In this document: positions 17,827 to 26,547 of the stretch, piece after piece
How the letters are laid out: the number at the start of each line of letters is the position of its first letter
Position numbering within the stretch: position 1 is the stretch's first letter
DNA from: Aquisalinus flavus
GTDB taxonomy: Bacteria > Pseudomonadota > Alphaproteobacteria > Caulobacterales > Parvularculaceae
Direction of reading: 5' to 3'
Length of the DNA: 64,000 nucleotides
Assembly (NCBI RefSeq): GCF_022559625.1
Contig: NZ_CP042288.1
Location: 1,808,155 to 1,872,154 of the forward strand
Made by a program: the position numbers and the translations under genes
The notes under the pieces: generated by a model
What the model was told of the DNA's origin: nothing
What the model saw: only the letters and a program-made list of their open reading frames with translations
Databases searched by the model: none

Positions 17827-18354
17827 TTAGGCGCCGGTGGTGACCAGCATGGTGGTGGCGTTACGGTTCTGGGCCCATGCCTGCGGATTTGAACCAGTCT
17901 CGATCGGGCGTTCCTTGCCGTAGGAAATGGTGGTGATGCGCGATCCATCGACACCGAGGCTCGTCAGATAAGCCTTGGCAGAGTTGGCACGGCGGGCACC
18001 GAGTGCCAGGTTGTATTCACGGGTGCCGCGCTCGTCGCAGTTACCGGCGATACGCACGCGCGCTTCCGGATATTGCTTGAGCCAGGCAGCCTGGCGGGCC
18101 AGCTGGGCCTGAGCTTCGCTGGTCAGGTTGTACTCGTCGTACCCGAAGAAAACGCGGTGACCGACATTCTCTTCCAGGTCTTCCTGCGAACCAGGAACGA
18201 CTGAGGAAGTTTCAACCGTATCTCTCGGTGTGACGACTTCACGGGTCGGTGTCGTGTCAGCGACTTCCGTCTCTTCCGGCGTAGAAGAACAGGCAGCGAC
18301 GGCCGCGAGGGCTACAACGATACCGGTGTTGATAAGAAATTTTTTAATAGGCAT
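17827..18354 (-). CDS. pal: Peptidoglycan-associated lipoprotein Pal
   Basis: Outer-membrane lipoprotein that binds peptidoglycan and TolB. The protein has 175 residues. The signal peptide ends in a lipobox AVAAC with the lipidated Cys22. A short Thr/Glu-rich linker follows, then the OmpA-like domain (about 70-175) with GYDEYNLT, the diaminopimelate-binding NCDERGTREYN, ALGARRANSAK and ISYGKERP. The start at 18354 gives a normal signal peptide; a GTG six codons upstream (18372) is less likely. It is the last gene of the tolQRAB-pal set. Confidence 0.97.
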   Translation of the reverse strand: MPIKKFLINTGIVVALAAVAACSSTPEETEVADTTPTREVVTPRDTVETSSVVPGSQEDLEENVGHRVFFGYDEYNLTSEAQAQLARQAAWLKQYPEARVRIAGNCDERGTREYNLALGARRANSAKAYLTSLGVDGSRITTISYGKERPIETGSNPQAWAQNRNATTMLVTTGA

Positions 18355-18529
18355 TTTAAACTTCAGCTCCACTTTGCGTTCTGCAAGGCTGTTTGAGGCG
18401 TTGAAGATCCCTCTAAAGCCCCCTTAATGCAGGGTTAGGCTCCCCATAAGCCTGTTGACCGCGACGAATCTACTCTTATTCCAGCTTTTTTCAATAAGCT
18501 CTGAACATTGTTGCTAAAACTTCACCCAT

Positions 18530-19864
18530 TTACGGCAGCAGCGGCGACCAGGCAGGGTCGGATGCTTCACCCGGCGTCGTGACCTGGCGCAGATTCTGCC
18601 CCGTCAAATCGACAGACCACAGCGAAACCGGACCGCCGGGATTTGATTCACGCGAGAACATGATGACCCGGCCATTCGGCGCCCAGGTCGGGCCTTCGGC
18701 GAGATAGCTTTCGGCCAGCAACCGCTCGCCCGTGCCATCCGGCCGCACGACGCCGATATAGAAGCGCCCCTGGTGCTGGCGGGTAAAGGCGATCAGATCA
18801 CCCCGGGGCGACCAGACCGGCGTGCCATAACGCCCTTCCTTGAAGGTGATTCGGCGCTGGTTGGAGCCATCGGCATTCATGATATAGATCTGCTCCGAAC
18901 CGCCGCGGTCGGACGAAAACGCGATCTGCGAGCCATCCGGCGACATCGAAGGCGAGGTGTCGATCGCCGGGTTATCCGTCAACTGAGTTGCCTGGCGGGT
19001 GCGCAGGTCCATGATCGAGATGTCGGAATTGCCGTTGCGTTCGGAACTGAGCACTACCTTGGTGCCGTCCGGCGAGAAGCGCGGGGCGAAAGTCATGCCG
19101 CGGAAGGAGCCGAGCGCCTCTTGCTCACCAGTTTCGATATTGAAAAGGTAGATCTGGGCCGGGCGGTAATCGAACAGGGCGAGATAGGTAATCTGCTGCT
19201 GGGTCGGCGAGAAGCGCGGCGTCAGCACGTCATAGTCGAGCCCGTCGGTAAGCGGCACGGGGTTGGCGCCGTCCTGATCCATGATCATCAGCCGCTTGAC
19301 CCGGTCGGTCTTCGGACCCGATTCGCCGACGAACACGACGCGGGTATCGAAATAGCCCTTCTCGCCGGTCAGCTGTTCATAGGTGAAGTCGGCGACCTTG
19401 TGCGCGGCGCGGCGCCAGTTTTCCGCCGGCGTCTTGAAGGCGATGGAGGCAAGCTGCTGGTTGCCATAGACGTCCCACAGACGGGTGTTGACCTGGATGC
19501 GGCCGTCATCGGTCGGCAGCACCTCGCCCGCGATCAGCACCTGGGCATTGATGATGCGCCAATCCTCGAAGCGCGGACGCTCGTGAATGGTCTCAAGTTT
19601 CTGCACATAGGCGCGCTGGTCGATCGGCGAGAACAGGCCGGACCGCTCGAGGTCGGCCATGATGACATTGGTCAGGTCCTGCGCGAGGGCGGATGTTTCC
19701 GATCCCGCCGAGAGATAGGTCGGCACTGCAACCGGCATCGGATCGACCGTCCCTTGCGTGATATCGATCTCGACCTGGGCACTCGCCGGCCCTGCGACAG
19801 AAATCATGGCCCCGGTGAGGAGCGCTGCAGTCATGGCAAGAAACTTATTCATTTTACGGATCAT
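18530..19864 (-). CDS. tolB: Tol-Pal system beta-propeller protein TolB
   Basis: Periplasmic protein that binds Pal and, through its N-terminus, TolA. The protein has 444 residues. The signal peptide is cleaved near AGPASAQ (about residue 29); the TolB_N domain spans about 30-170. A six-bladed propeller follows, marked by repeated SPDG/FSSDRGG type PD40 motifs: [38 protein letters not shown] and [15 protein letters not shown]. The start at 19864 has GAGA upstream; the ATG at 19852 is an alternative. It is 108 bp from tolA. Confidence 0.97.
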   Translation of the reverse strand: MIRKMNKFLAMTAALLTGAMISVAGPASAQVEIDITQGTVDPMPVAVPTYLSAGSETSALAQDLTNVIMADLERSGLFSPIDQRAYVQKLETIHERPRFEDWRIINAQVLIAGEVLPTDDGRIQVNTRLWDVYGNQQLASIAFKTPAENWRRAAHKVADFTYEQLTGEKGYFDTRVVFVGESGPKTDRVKRLMIMDQDGANPVPLTDGLDYDVLTPRFSPTQQQITYLALFDYRPAQIYLFNIETGEQEALGSFRGMTFAPRFSPDGTKVVLSSERNGNSDISIMDLRTRQATQLTDNPAIDTSPSMSPDGSQIAFSSDRGGSEQIYIMNADGSNQRRITFKEGRYGTPVWSPRGDLIAFTRQHQGRFYIGVVRPDGTGERLLAESYLAEGPTWAPNGRVIMFSRESNPGGPVSLWSVDLTGQNLRQVTTPGEASDPAWSPLLP

Positions 19865-19972
19865 CTTTTTCTCTCGTATCCCGGTCGGTTTGCACCAGCT
19901 TCCGCCAGAAGCGTGGCCAAAGTTAGACTCTCACAGCGTTTTTCTCGACTTACAATCTCGTCACCGATTTGT

Positions 19973-20881
19973 TTAGTTGACGCCGCCCATCTGCGACGGG
20001 TCGAAATTGAGAATGAAGGTCTGGGAATAGCGTTCCTGCGGGAGGAAATCATAGGGCGCGCATTTGACCACCGCAGAGACGGCCTCGCGCTGCGCCACGA
20101 CCCAGAACGGATTACCGGATGTCCTGATCTGCAGGGCATTCAATACCTTCGGCTCGTTCTTCAGCTGGCCCGAGGAGGTCAGCTCGAACTGGACGCGAAC
20201 CAGCAGCTTCTCTGGCTCAGGCGCCCCCGCGGTCGCATTGATATTCCAGCACGGCTGCATGCGCGACTTGAACATCGCCTCCTCGCTCGCCGTCAGCTTG
20301 TCACCGAGGCCGACCTGGTTGCGGTCGCGGTCCGACTGCTGTGCCTGACCGGTCTCTGCCGGCGCTTCGCGCGGCGCATTGGTCTCCTCGCGGTCAAGGT
20401 CGGTCAGCGCACTTTCCAGCGCAGACAGGTCAAGCTCAGGCTCCTTTGGCTTCGGCTCCTGTTTTGGCTCTTCTTTTTTGGGTTCTTCTTTTTTCGGCTC
20501 TTCTTTCGGTTGCTCGGGCTCGGGCTCGGGTTCCGGCTCTGGCTCTGGCTCCGGCTCCTGTGCTTCGGTTTCCGGCGGCAGCTGTACCGGCTCTGGTTCC
20601 GGTTCGGGCTGTTGTTCTTCCGGCTGCGGCTCAGGCTGTGTCGTGGGAACGGGGGGCTGCGCCTCGATCTCTTCCGGTGCAGGCTGCTCTATCGCCTCGG
20701 CTTCCGGCTCCTTGCGGGTTTCCACGACGGACAGGCGGTCTGACAGCTCAGCCTCTGAGATGATCTCGATTGGCACGATCGGATCCGATGGCGCCACGGG
20801 CCGCCAGCTCGGCGGCACGATGAACCAGACGCCGACCGCCGCGACATGCAGCAAGGCTGATATGAGGGTGGCAAAACGCAT
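19973..20881 (-). CDS. tolA: TolA-like energy transducer
   Basis: Inner-membrane protein linking TolQR to TolB and Pal. The protein has 302 residues: a short cytoplasmic start, a membrane helix at about 5-24 (LISALLHVAAVGVWFIV), a long periplasmic middle (about 55-165), and a C-terminal domain (about 195-302) with paired cysteines around CWNINATAG and VVKCAPYDFLPQERY. The middle is not the usual Ala/Lys helix but EP-rich and KKEEP-rich repeats, probably an extended polyproline rod. The assignment rests on operon position and architecture more than on sequence. Confidence 0.92.
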   Translation of the reverse strand: MRFATLISALLHVAAVGVWFIVPPSWRPVAPSDPIVPIEIISEAELSDRLSVVETRKEPEAEAIEQPAPEEIEAQPPVPTTQPEPQPEEQQPEPEPEPVQLPPETEAQEPEPEPEPEPEPEPEQPKEEPKKEEPKKEEPKQEPKPKEPELDLSALESALTDLDREETNAPREAPAETGQAQQSDRDRNQVGLGDKLTASEEAMFKSRMQPCWNINATAGAPEPEKLLVRVQFELTSSGQLKNEPKVLNALQIRTSGNPFWVVAQREAVSAVVKCAPYDFLPQERYSQTFILNFDPSQMGGVN

Positions 20882-20908
20882 CGCCTGGAAACTGCCTCCT
20901 GGGCCGGA

Positions 20909-21325
20909 TTATTCGGTAACCAGCGCCATGCGGGTGAAGCCGGCCGCTTTCATGCGCCCCATCACCTTGGCAACGCGGTCATACACAACGGTCTTGTCGG
21001 CCCGGATATAGATGTCCTGCTGATAGCCTGCCTGTGCCACGGCCTGCAGATGCGGGACGAGATTGTCGTAATCGATCGCCGTTTCCTGCACATAGATCGC
21101 GCCATCGGCACGGATCGTGATCGTCAGCGGCTCGACCGAGCTGTTGATCGCCGTCGCCTCGGTTTCAGGGGCATCGACTTCGATGCCGACGGTCAGCAGG
21201 GGCGCCGCGACCATGAAGATGATCAGCAGCACGAGCATCACGTCGACCATGGGCGTGACGTTGATTTCCGCGACCGGCTTGTTGCGGCCACGGCCATTGC
21301 GGTTGTTGCCGACGCTCATGCCCAT
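20909..21325 (-). CDS. tolR: Tol-Pal proton channel subunit TolR (ExbD family)
   Basis: Protein of 138 residues. A short cytoplasmic arm precedes one membrane helix (about 24-44), VDVMLVLLIIFMVAAPLL, which contains the proton-carrying Asp in MVDVML. The periplasmic domain ends with VYDRVAKVMGRMKAAGF, typical of ExbD/TolR. The start at 21325 directly follows the tolQ stop; the ATG at 21319 is an alternative. It forms the proton channel with TolQ. Confidence 0.96.
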   Translation of the reverse strand: MGMSVGNNRNGRGRNKPVAEINVTPMVDVMLVLLIIFMVAAPLLTVGIEVDAPETEATAINSSVEPLTITIRADGAIYVQETAIDYDNLVPHLQAVAQAGYQQDIYIRADKTVVYDRVAKVMGRMKAAGFTRMALVTE

Positions 21326-22045
21326 CTACTTGGCCCTTTCATCGAACTGGCGCGACAGGATGGTGGCGAACTCGTCGGCAAAACCCTGCAGCCTGACGGC
21401 GTAGGAATTCAAGGCCGAAGAATAATGGTTGTAGCCCATGACCGCCGGGATGGCGGCGACGAGGCCGAGGGCCGTGGCGAACAGCGCCTCGGCAATACCG
21501 GGGGCAACGGCAATCAGCGAAGTGTCGCCCTGCTGCGCGATTGCCTGGAAGGCGTTCATGATGCCCCAGACGGTGCCGAACAGGCCGATGAACACGGCGG
21601 CCGACCCGATGGTAGCGAGTATCGACAGTCCGGTCTCGGCCTTTTCCAGCTCGCGATTGATGGTGAGGTTCATCACCTTCTCGATCCTGTCCTGCGCGCT
21701 GACGACGAGAGCGGAGGATTTGACCATAGACTTGGTGCGGTCCCACTCGCCCATGGCGGCGACGAAGACGCGGGCCATGGGGTGATCGGCCTTGTCGCGC
21801 TGCTTCATATACATCTCGTCGAGCGGCTTGCCAGACCAGAACGCATCCTCGAACTTTGACGACTTGCTCTTCAGCTTGCCCAGCAGCAGCGACTTGTCGA
21901 TCATGATCGCCCACGACCAGATGGAGGCCAGCACCAGGATGACCATGACCGCTTTGACCAGCGGATCGGCCTGCATGAACATGCCCCAGATGCTGAAATC
22001 GTGACCCAGCGCGGCGTCCGTCGTGGTGGACACTTCAGTCTGCAT
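21326..22045 (-). CDS. tolQ: Tol-Pal proton channel subunit TolQ
   Basis: MotA/TolQ/ExbB family protein of 239 residues with three membrane helices: near 25-45, about 140-160 and about 175-195. The family core LATIGSAAVFIGLFGTVWGIMNAF and the helix GIAEALFATALGLVAAIPAVMGYNHY are clear. With TolR it uses the proton gradient to energise TolA. The start at 22045 is supported by GAGGGG; the frame to 22096 is longer without support. It adjoins tolR with no gap. Confidence 0.97.
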   Translation of the reverse strand: MQTEVSTTTDAALGHDFSIWGMFMQADPLVKAVMVILVLASIWSWAIMIDKSLLLGKLKSKSSKFEDAFWSGKPLDEMYMKQRDKADHPMARVFVAAMGEWDRTKSMVKSSALVVSAQDRIEKVMNLTINRELEKAETGLSILATIGSAAVFIGLFGTVWGIMNAFQAIAQQGDTSLIAVAPGIAEALFATALGLVAAIPAVMGYNHYSSALNSYAVRLQGFADEFATILSRQFDERAK

Positions 22046-22219
22046 GGAAGACCCCTCAAAAATTGCGGCGCTGCAGCGCCTGTTAACCGTAATCATGCCC
22101 GTCTAGCACATCTGACGGCATTTAGTACGACACTTGTAGGACAAAATAAGGCAAACGGCAGCCTCAACAGGCCGCCTGACAATGATTTAATCCATGATGA
22201 ATAAGCGGTTAACGGCAGC

Positions 22220-22645
22220 TCAGCCCTCGCCGCTGCCTTCAGGCGCAAGGCGTGCCATCAGATCCGCCGGCAGACGACGCGGTTTGCCATCGAGGGAGAT
22301 ACAGGCGATCTCGACCCCGGCGCTCGCCAGCTGCTCCGCGCCGCGCCAGATTTCCTGCGAAAACCAGAGCCTTGCGCCCTTTGCGGCGGTCACCGTGCTG
22401 CGCACCTGCAACAGGTCATCGATGCGGGCGGGACGGATAAACTCGACGGTAAGGCGCCGCGCGGTGAAGGCCAGCTTGTCCTCCCCCTCCAGCAGCGCTG
22501 CATGACCGATGCCGGTTTCACGCAGGGCTTCGGTGCGGCCGCGTTCGAAGAATTTCAGGTAATTGGCGTGATAGACGACGCCCGAGAAATCTGTGTCTTC
22601 ATAATAGACCCTGACTTCGATTGTGGAGGGGGTGATCGATGGCAT
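22220..22645 (-). CDS. ybgC: Tol-Pal associated acyl-CoA thioesterase YbgC
   Basis: Hotdog-fold thioesterase of 141 residues. The 4HBT signature YYEDTDFSGVVYHANYLKFFERGRTE lies at about 14-39, with the catalytic Asp in EDTD. Family members hydrolyse short acyl-CoA or act on acyl-ACP in phospholipid synthesis. Its position just before tolQ is conserved across proteobacteria. It is divergent from the PH-domain gene, with 101 bp between them. The 174-bp gap to tolQ shows no clear terminator. Confidence 0.95.
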   Translation of the reverse strand: MPSITPSTIEVRVYYEDTDFSGVVYHANYLKFFERGRTEALRETGIGHAALLEGEDKLAFTARRLTVEFIRPARIDDLLQVRSTVTAAKGARLWFSQEIWRGAEQLASAGVEIACISLDGKPRRLPADLMARLAPEGSGEG

Positions 22646-22746
22646 GATGGGAACCGCCCTTCGGCAAATCTGTTTCCCCTGTGATCCGGCATTTGCCGGC
22701 GAATGGCAAGCCGCCAGCGGCGGCCGACCGGGAGGGACAAAGCCTA

Positions 22747-23295
22747 ATGACCAGCTATGTGCGCCAGAGTCTGACCCATGACGAGCAACTGCTCGCCGAG
22801 GGCAATTTTCCCTGGCCCTATCACGCGCTGTCGTGGATCGCGCTGTTCACACTCGGCTGGGTGCTGATCGGCATTTATATCTGGGCGCGGATGCAGATCC
22901 ATTTCGCGGTAACCGAAGTCGGTGTCACCTCCCAACGGGTGCTGATCAAGCGTGGCCTGTTCAACAAGTGGACGATGGAGCTGGGCCTCGCCAGTGTCGA
23001 ACAGGTGGAGGTGCGCCAGAGTCTCATCGGCCAGATCTTCAATTTCGGCACGCTGGAAATGCATGGCTCCGGTGAAGGCGAGCTGACCAGCCCTCCGATC
23101 GCCAGGCCCGTGGCCTTCAGGCGTGTCCTGTCGGAGGCGATTTTCCATGCCCGCAACCCGAAGGTGAAGATCGACCATGAGGGGGAGTTTACCGTGCCAC
23201 ACGGCGCGGGCGCCGAAGGCCAGACCGCCAGCAATAGCATCACTGTTCCGCTGGGCCCGAAAACCAGGCGGAAACCGGCAGCCCATGGCCGTTAA
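22747..23295 (+). CDS. Bacterial PH domain (DUF304/bPH2) membrane protein
   Basis: Protein of 182 residues. Hydrophobic segment 26-45 (ALSWIALFTLGWVLIGIYIW) is probably one or two membrane passes. Residues about 50-140 form a bacterial PH domain: FAVTEVGVTSQRVLIKRGLFNKWTMELGLASVEQVEV, then an IFNFGTLEMHGSGEGELTS strand pair. The C-terminus is basic (GPKTRRKPAAHGR). The start at 22747 has GGGAGGG upstream with rather long spacing. It is the only plus-strand gene within the 11-27 kb minus-strand block. Function unknown. Confidence 0.85.
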   Translation: MTSYVRQSLTHDEQLLAEGNFPWPYHALSWIALFTLGWVLIGIYIWARMQIHFAVTEVGVTSQRVLIKRGLFNKWTMELGLASVEQVEVRQSLIGQIFNFGTLEMHGSGEGELTSPPIARPVAFRRVLSEAIFHARNPKVKIDHEGEFTVPHGAGAEGQTASNSITVPLGPKTRRKPAAHGR

Positions 23296-23720
23296 TACCT
23301 GTCCTTGACCGGGATCACCAGTTTCAGCCCGGACCAGACCTCGTCGAGCGCGCATTTCTTGATGTCGACCAGCCCGTTCTGCAGCGCCGAATTGCGCGCG
23401 ACATGTTCATCGACCGATGTTTCCATGCCGGATTTTTTCTTTGGCCAGCTCAGCCAGATCATGCCGTCCTGCGCCAGCTGGTCGCGCATGATCGCCATAT
23501 AGACCTGCAGCTTGTCGGCGCGGGTGACGAAGACATGGATCAGGTCGAACGGCCCGCCGGACAGGCCGCGCCAGGTCTTGACCAGCTTGCGCGCCGCGAA
23601 TTCATCGTAGCCGGACAATTGCGGCAGGGTCTCTGGCACATTCATCAACAGCGCCCGCTGGCCATGGCGATAGCCGAGCTTCCTCAGCAAGGGGGTGCCG
23701 GAATAGCCTGCTTCGGTCAA
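23292..23720 (-). CDS. DUF3052 family protein
   Basis: Protein of 142 residues starting AGYSGTPLLRKLGYRHGQRALLMNVP, the typical DUF3052 beginning. Later come FDLIHVFVTRADKLQVYM, DGMIWLSWPKKKSGMETSVDE and a C-terminal WSGLKLVIPVKDRY. The start is TTG at 23720 with AGGAG six bases upstream; its TTGA overlaps the TGA of the HD-domain gene, so the two are coupled. Family function is unknown. The ends overlap by four bases with the convergent PH-domain gene. Confidence 0.85.
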   Translation of the reverse strand: MTEAGYSGTPLLRKLGYRHGQRALLMNVPETLPQLSGYDEFAARKLVKTWRGLSGGPFDLIHVFVTRADKLQVYMAIMRDQLAQDGMIWLSWPKKKSGMETSVDEHVARNSALQNGLVDIKKCALDEVWSGLKLVIPVKDRY

Positions 23721-24199
23721 AAGACGCTCCTGATCGCTTCCACTGTTTCGGCCGGCAAGACGTCCGCCAGCATTGCCAGTGCCTTGCGGTATTTCGCTTC
23801 CATTCTGGCACGTTTGACCGGGTCTTCGATCTGAGCGGCTTTCGCCAGATTGTCAGTGGAGTCGGCAAACTTGACCACTTGCGATATCGGATTCATCAAT
23901 ACACGGGCCATATAATCGTCGAAATACTCTTCGTCCGGCCGATGAGTCATTGCCTCTACGCCGCGACAGATCTCCTTGCCGAACAATTCCTCTATCTCCT
24001 CAAGGCTCGCCTCCGTGTCTTCAACTGAATCGTGAAGAGCAGCGACGATTTCGTATTCAGGTCCGAAGGATCTCACTCTCCGCGCGACGTCCAGCACGTG
24101 ATGTAGATAAGGATTTCCCGCCTTGTCCCTCTGACTACCATGGTTTGCAGCAGCGAATTCATAGGCCCGGGCAATCTTTTTTGCAGTTGCTTTTGTCAT
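23717..24199 (-). CDS. HD-domain phosphohydrolase, RelA/SpoT hydrolase-like
   Basis: Protein of 160 residues covering only an HD domain of the SpoT type: AAANHGSQRDKAGNPYLHHVLDVARRV (metal-binding His pair) and IVAALHDSVEDTEAS (HD motif), then an EELFGKEICRGVEAMTHR helix and a KFADSTDN segment. Free-standing members of this type hydrolyse (p)ppGpp or related nucleotides (Mesh1-like); the substrate here is inferred. There is no synthetase domain. Strong AGGAGG upstream. It is coupled to DUF3052 and sits between ruvB and ybgC, where most relatives have no such pair. Confidence 0.8.
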   Translation of the reverse strand: MTKATAKKIARAYEFAAANHGSQRDKAGNPYLHHVLDVARRVRSFGPEYEIVAALHDSVEDTEASLEEIEELFGKEICRGVEAMTHRPDEEYFDDYMARVLMNPISQVVKFADSTDNLAKAAQIEDPVKRARMEAKYRKALAMLADVLPAETVEAIRSVF

Positions 24200-24252
24200 C
24201 TATCCTCCTGATCCCGAAGAAACCACAAATGGCGGTTATTCCAGAATGGTTG

Positions 24253-25299
24253 TTATTTCCCGAACAGGTCCTGACCGGGATTGTTCGGGGCCTGCAGGCC
24301 GAGATGGGTCCATGCGCGGGGCGCGAGCAGGCGGCCGCGCGGGGTGCGCTGGATCAGGCCCTGCTGCAGCAGGAAGGGTTCGATGACATCCTCCACGGCA
24401 TCGCGGGCCTCGGCCAGCGACGCCGCGATGGTCTCGACCCCGACCGGACCGCCACCGAAATGCTCTGCAATCAGACGAAGATAGCGCCGGTCGAGCACGT
24501 CGAGGCCGAGCGTGTCGACTTCAAGGCGCGTGAGGGCGCGGTCGGCGACCTCGCGGTCGATGATGGCGGCATCCTCGACCAGTGCGACATCGCAGACCCG
24601 GCGCAAGAGGCGGCCGGCGACGCGGGGCGTGCCGCGTGAGCGGCGGGCGATTTCCCGGGCGCCACCCTCGGCCATCTCCGCGCCCAGCTTGCCGGCGCCG
24701 CGGGTGACGATCTGGGTCAGTTCGTTCTCGTCATAAAAATCAAGCCGCACCGGAATGCCGAAGCGGTCGAGCAGCGGCTTGGACAACAGCCCGGAGCGCG
24801 TCGTCGCGCCGATCAGGGTGAAGCGCGGCAGGTCGATCTTGACCGAGCGGGCGGACGGCCCCTCCCCGATCATGAGATCAAGCTCGAAATCCTCCATCGC
24901 CGGATAGAGCACTTCCTCCACCGCCGGGCTCAGCCGGTGGATCTCATCGATGAAGAGCACGTCTTTTTCTTCAAGATTGGTCAGCAGCGCGGCGAGGTCG
25001 CCCGCCTTGGTGATGACCGGGCCCGACGTGGCACGGAAATTCACGCCCAGCTCGTTGGCGACGATATGGGCGAGCGTCGTCTTGCCGAGGCCGGGCGGCC
25101 CGTGGAACAGGACGTGGTCCATCGCCTGGCCGCGCCGCGCCGCCGCCTCGACGAAGACCGACAGATTGTCCTTGGCCTGGCGCTGGCCGACAAAGTCCGA
25201 CAGGCGCTTGGGCCGCAGCGCTGCGTCCGCGTCCACTCTGGCGTCTTCCGGGCGGCGCTCGCCATCGATGATCCTGTCTTCTGGCGCGGTACTACTCAT
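24253..25299 (-). CDS. ruvB: Holliday junction branch migration ATPase RuvB
   Basis: Motor of Holliday junction migration in recombinational repair. The protein has 348 residues: [11 protein letters not shown], Walker [35 protein letters not shown] (Walker B), sensor [18 protein letters not shown] and the C-terminal winged-helix region [15 protein letters not shown]. It overlaps ruvA by four bases, so ruvC-ruvA-ruvB is one operon read from the right. No LexA box is apparent by eye in front of ruvC. Confidence 0.97.
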   Translation of the reverse strand: MSSTAPEDRIIDGERRPEDARVDADAALRPKRLSDFVGQRQAKDNLSVFVEAAARRGQAMDHVLFHGPPGLGKTTLAHIVANELGVNFRATSGPVITKAGDLAALLTNLEEKDVLFIDEIHRLSPAVEEVLYPAMEDFELDLMIGEGPSARSVKIDLPRFTLIGATTRSGLLSKPLLDRFGIPVRLDFYDENELTQIVTRGAGKLGAEMAEGGAREIARRSRGTPRVAGRLLRRVCDVALVEDAAIIDREVADRALTRLEVDTLGLDVLDRRYLRLIAEHFGGGPVGVETIAASLAEARDAVEDVIEPFLLQQGLIQRTPRGRLLAPRAWTHLGLQAPNNPGQDLFGK

Positions 25300-25955
25300 A
25301 CGCTAGCCAGCTCTTTCAGGGCGGCCTTGATCAGCGCCTGAACATCCGCCTGCGGATTGTCGGCGGCAGCCCGCGTCACCGCCTGACGCGCCACGGTCGG
25401 ATCATAGCCGAGATTGCCGAGCGCCGAGATCGCATCGGCCTTTGCGCCTGTGGGTGCGGCTGGCATAACGGGATCGGCAACATCCGCCGGCGCCTTGCCG
25501 CCCTTGCCCGCCAGCGCTTTGGCGAGACCGGCCTTGCCCGCGACCACCGCCATCAGGTCCGGCGCCTTACCGGAAAGCTCGGTGACGATCCGTGTCGCGA
25601 TCTTCTTGCCGACGCCCTGCGCCCGCGCGATGGCGGCATCGTCACCGACCGAGATCGCATCGAGCAGGCCCGCCGGGTCGAGCACCTGCAGGATCGCGAG
25701 CGCTGCCTTGGCGCCAACGCCACTGACCGTCTGCAACAAGCGGAAACAATGGCGTTCGGCCTCGTTCGCAAACCCGTAAAGCCGGATGAAATCCTCGCGC
25801 ACCACCGTGTCGATCGACAGGCTCGCCGCCTCGCCCGGCTGCAGCCGGTCGAGCATCCGCGCCGTGCCATTGACCTCATAGCCGACGCCATGGACATCGA
25901 TGATCGCCGTCTCGGTCGCGACGCTCAGCACAGTACCTTTTAGATGACCGATCAT
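25296..25955 (-). CDS. ruvA: Holliday junction DNA helicase subunit RuvA
   Basis: Tetrameric junction-binding subunit of 219 residues. Domain I (about 1-65) begins [12 protein letters not shown]; domain II has two helix-hairpin-helix motifs, [17 protein letters not shown] (about 72-88) and [16 protein letters not shown] (about 110-125). Domain III at the C-terminus ([16 protein letters not shown]) contacts RuvB. The linker is Ala/Gly/Pro-rich. It overlaps both ruvC and ruvB by four bases. Confidence 0.97.
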   Translation of the reverse strand: MIGHLKGTVLSVATETAIIDVHGVGYEVNGTARMLDRLQPGEAASLSIDTVVREDFIRLYGFANEAERHCFRLLQTVSGVGAKAALAILQVLDPAGLLDAISVGDDAAIARAQGVGKKIATRIVTELSGKAPDLMAVVAGKAGLAKALAGKGGKAPADVADPVMPAAPTGAKADAISALGNLGYDPTVARQAVTRAAADNPQADVQALIKAALKELASV

Positions 25956-26470
25956 GCCGACCTCCTTGCCTGCGCGCCGACGCGCGCTGCGCCAGCATGG
26001 TGGGAATGGCAGATGGCGACGGCGAGCGCGTCGGCCGCGTCCGAACCCTGATTGCCGGCCTTGGGCAGCAGCACCCGGATCATCGCCTGGACCTGGCGCT
26101 TGTCGGCATGGCCGACGCCGGTTACCGCCTTCTTGATCGAATTGGCCGGATATTCCGCCACCGGCAGACCGGCGCTTGCCGGGGCCATCAGGCAGACGCC
26201 GCGCGCCTGTCCGAGCAGCAAGGCCGAGCGCGGATTGGCGTTGACGAAGGTCTCCTCCACCGCAGCCATCGCCGGGCGGAATTCGGCGAGCACGGCCATC
26301 AGCGCCTCGTGCAGGCAGGCAAGCCGCGCGCCCATGTCGAGCTTGGCGTCGGGCTTGATCTCCCCCGCCGCGACGAAGGCGAGCCGTCCGGCGGCATCGG
26401 CCTCGATCACACCCCAGCCGGCCGAGCGCAGCGCCGGGTCGATGCCCAGAATTCGAATCATTTCACTCAT
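25952..26470 (-). CDS. ruvC: Holliday junction resolvase RuvC
   Basis: Endonuclease that cuts Holliday junctions. The protein is 172 residues with the ATG at 26470, or 169 with 26461. It has ILGIDPALRSAGWGVIE (first catalytic Asp), AVEETFVNANPRSALLLGQARG (catalytic Glu), YPANSIKKAVTGVGHADKRQVQAMI and SDAADALAVAICH (the last two Asp). The ATG at 26461 would place the first Asp at residue 7, as in E. coli; neither start has a strong ribosome site. It is first in the ruvCAB operon. Confidence 0.95.
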   Translation of the reverse strand: MSEMIRILGIDPALRSAGWGVIEADAAGRLAFVAAGEIKPDAKLDMGARLACLHEALMAVLAEFRPAMAAVEETFVNANPRSALLLGQARGVCLMAPASAGLPVAEYPANSIKKAVTGVGHADKRQVQAMIRVLLPKAGNQGSDAADALAVAICHSHHAGAARVGAQARRSA

Positions 26471-26547
26471 CTGGACAGCATAGGGGAGTTCGAACACAAG
26501 GCGAACACTTTGCGCGATCTTTTACAAAAAGCAGGGACTTCAGGCAA

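Noticed and set aside
20517-20580. Short tandem repeats that might suggest a CRISPR or minisatellite
   Set aside because: They encode the EP and KKEEP repeats of TolA in frame; there are no unique spacers.
18773-20743. Plus-strand open frame of 656 codons opposite tolB and tolA
   Set aside because: It is a by-product of GC-rich codon use and of the repetitive tolA middle; the product is low-complexity with no domain, and the minus strand holds two clear genes.
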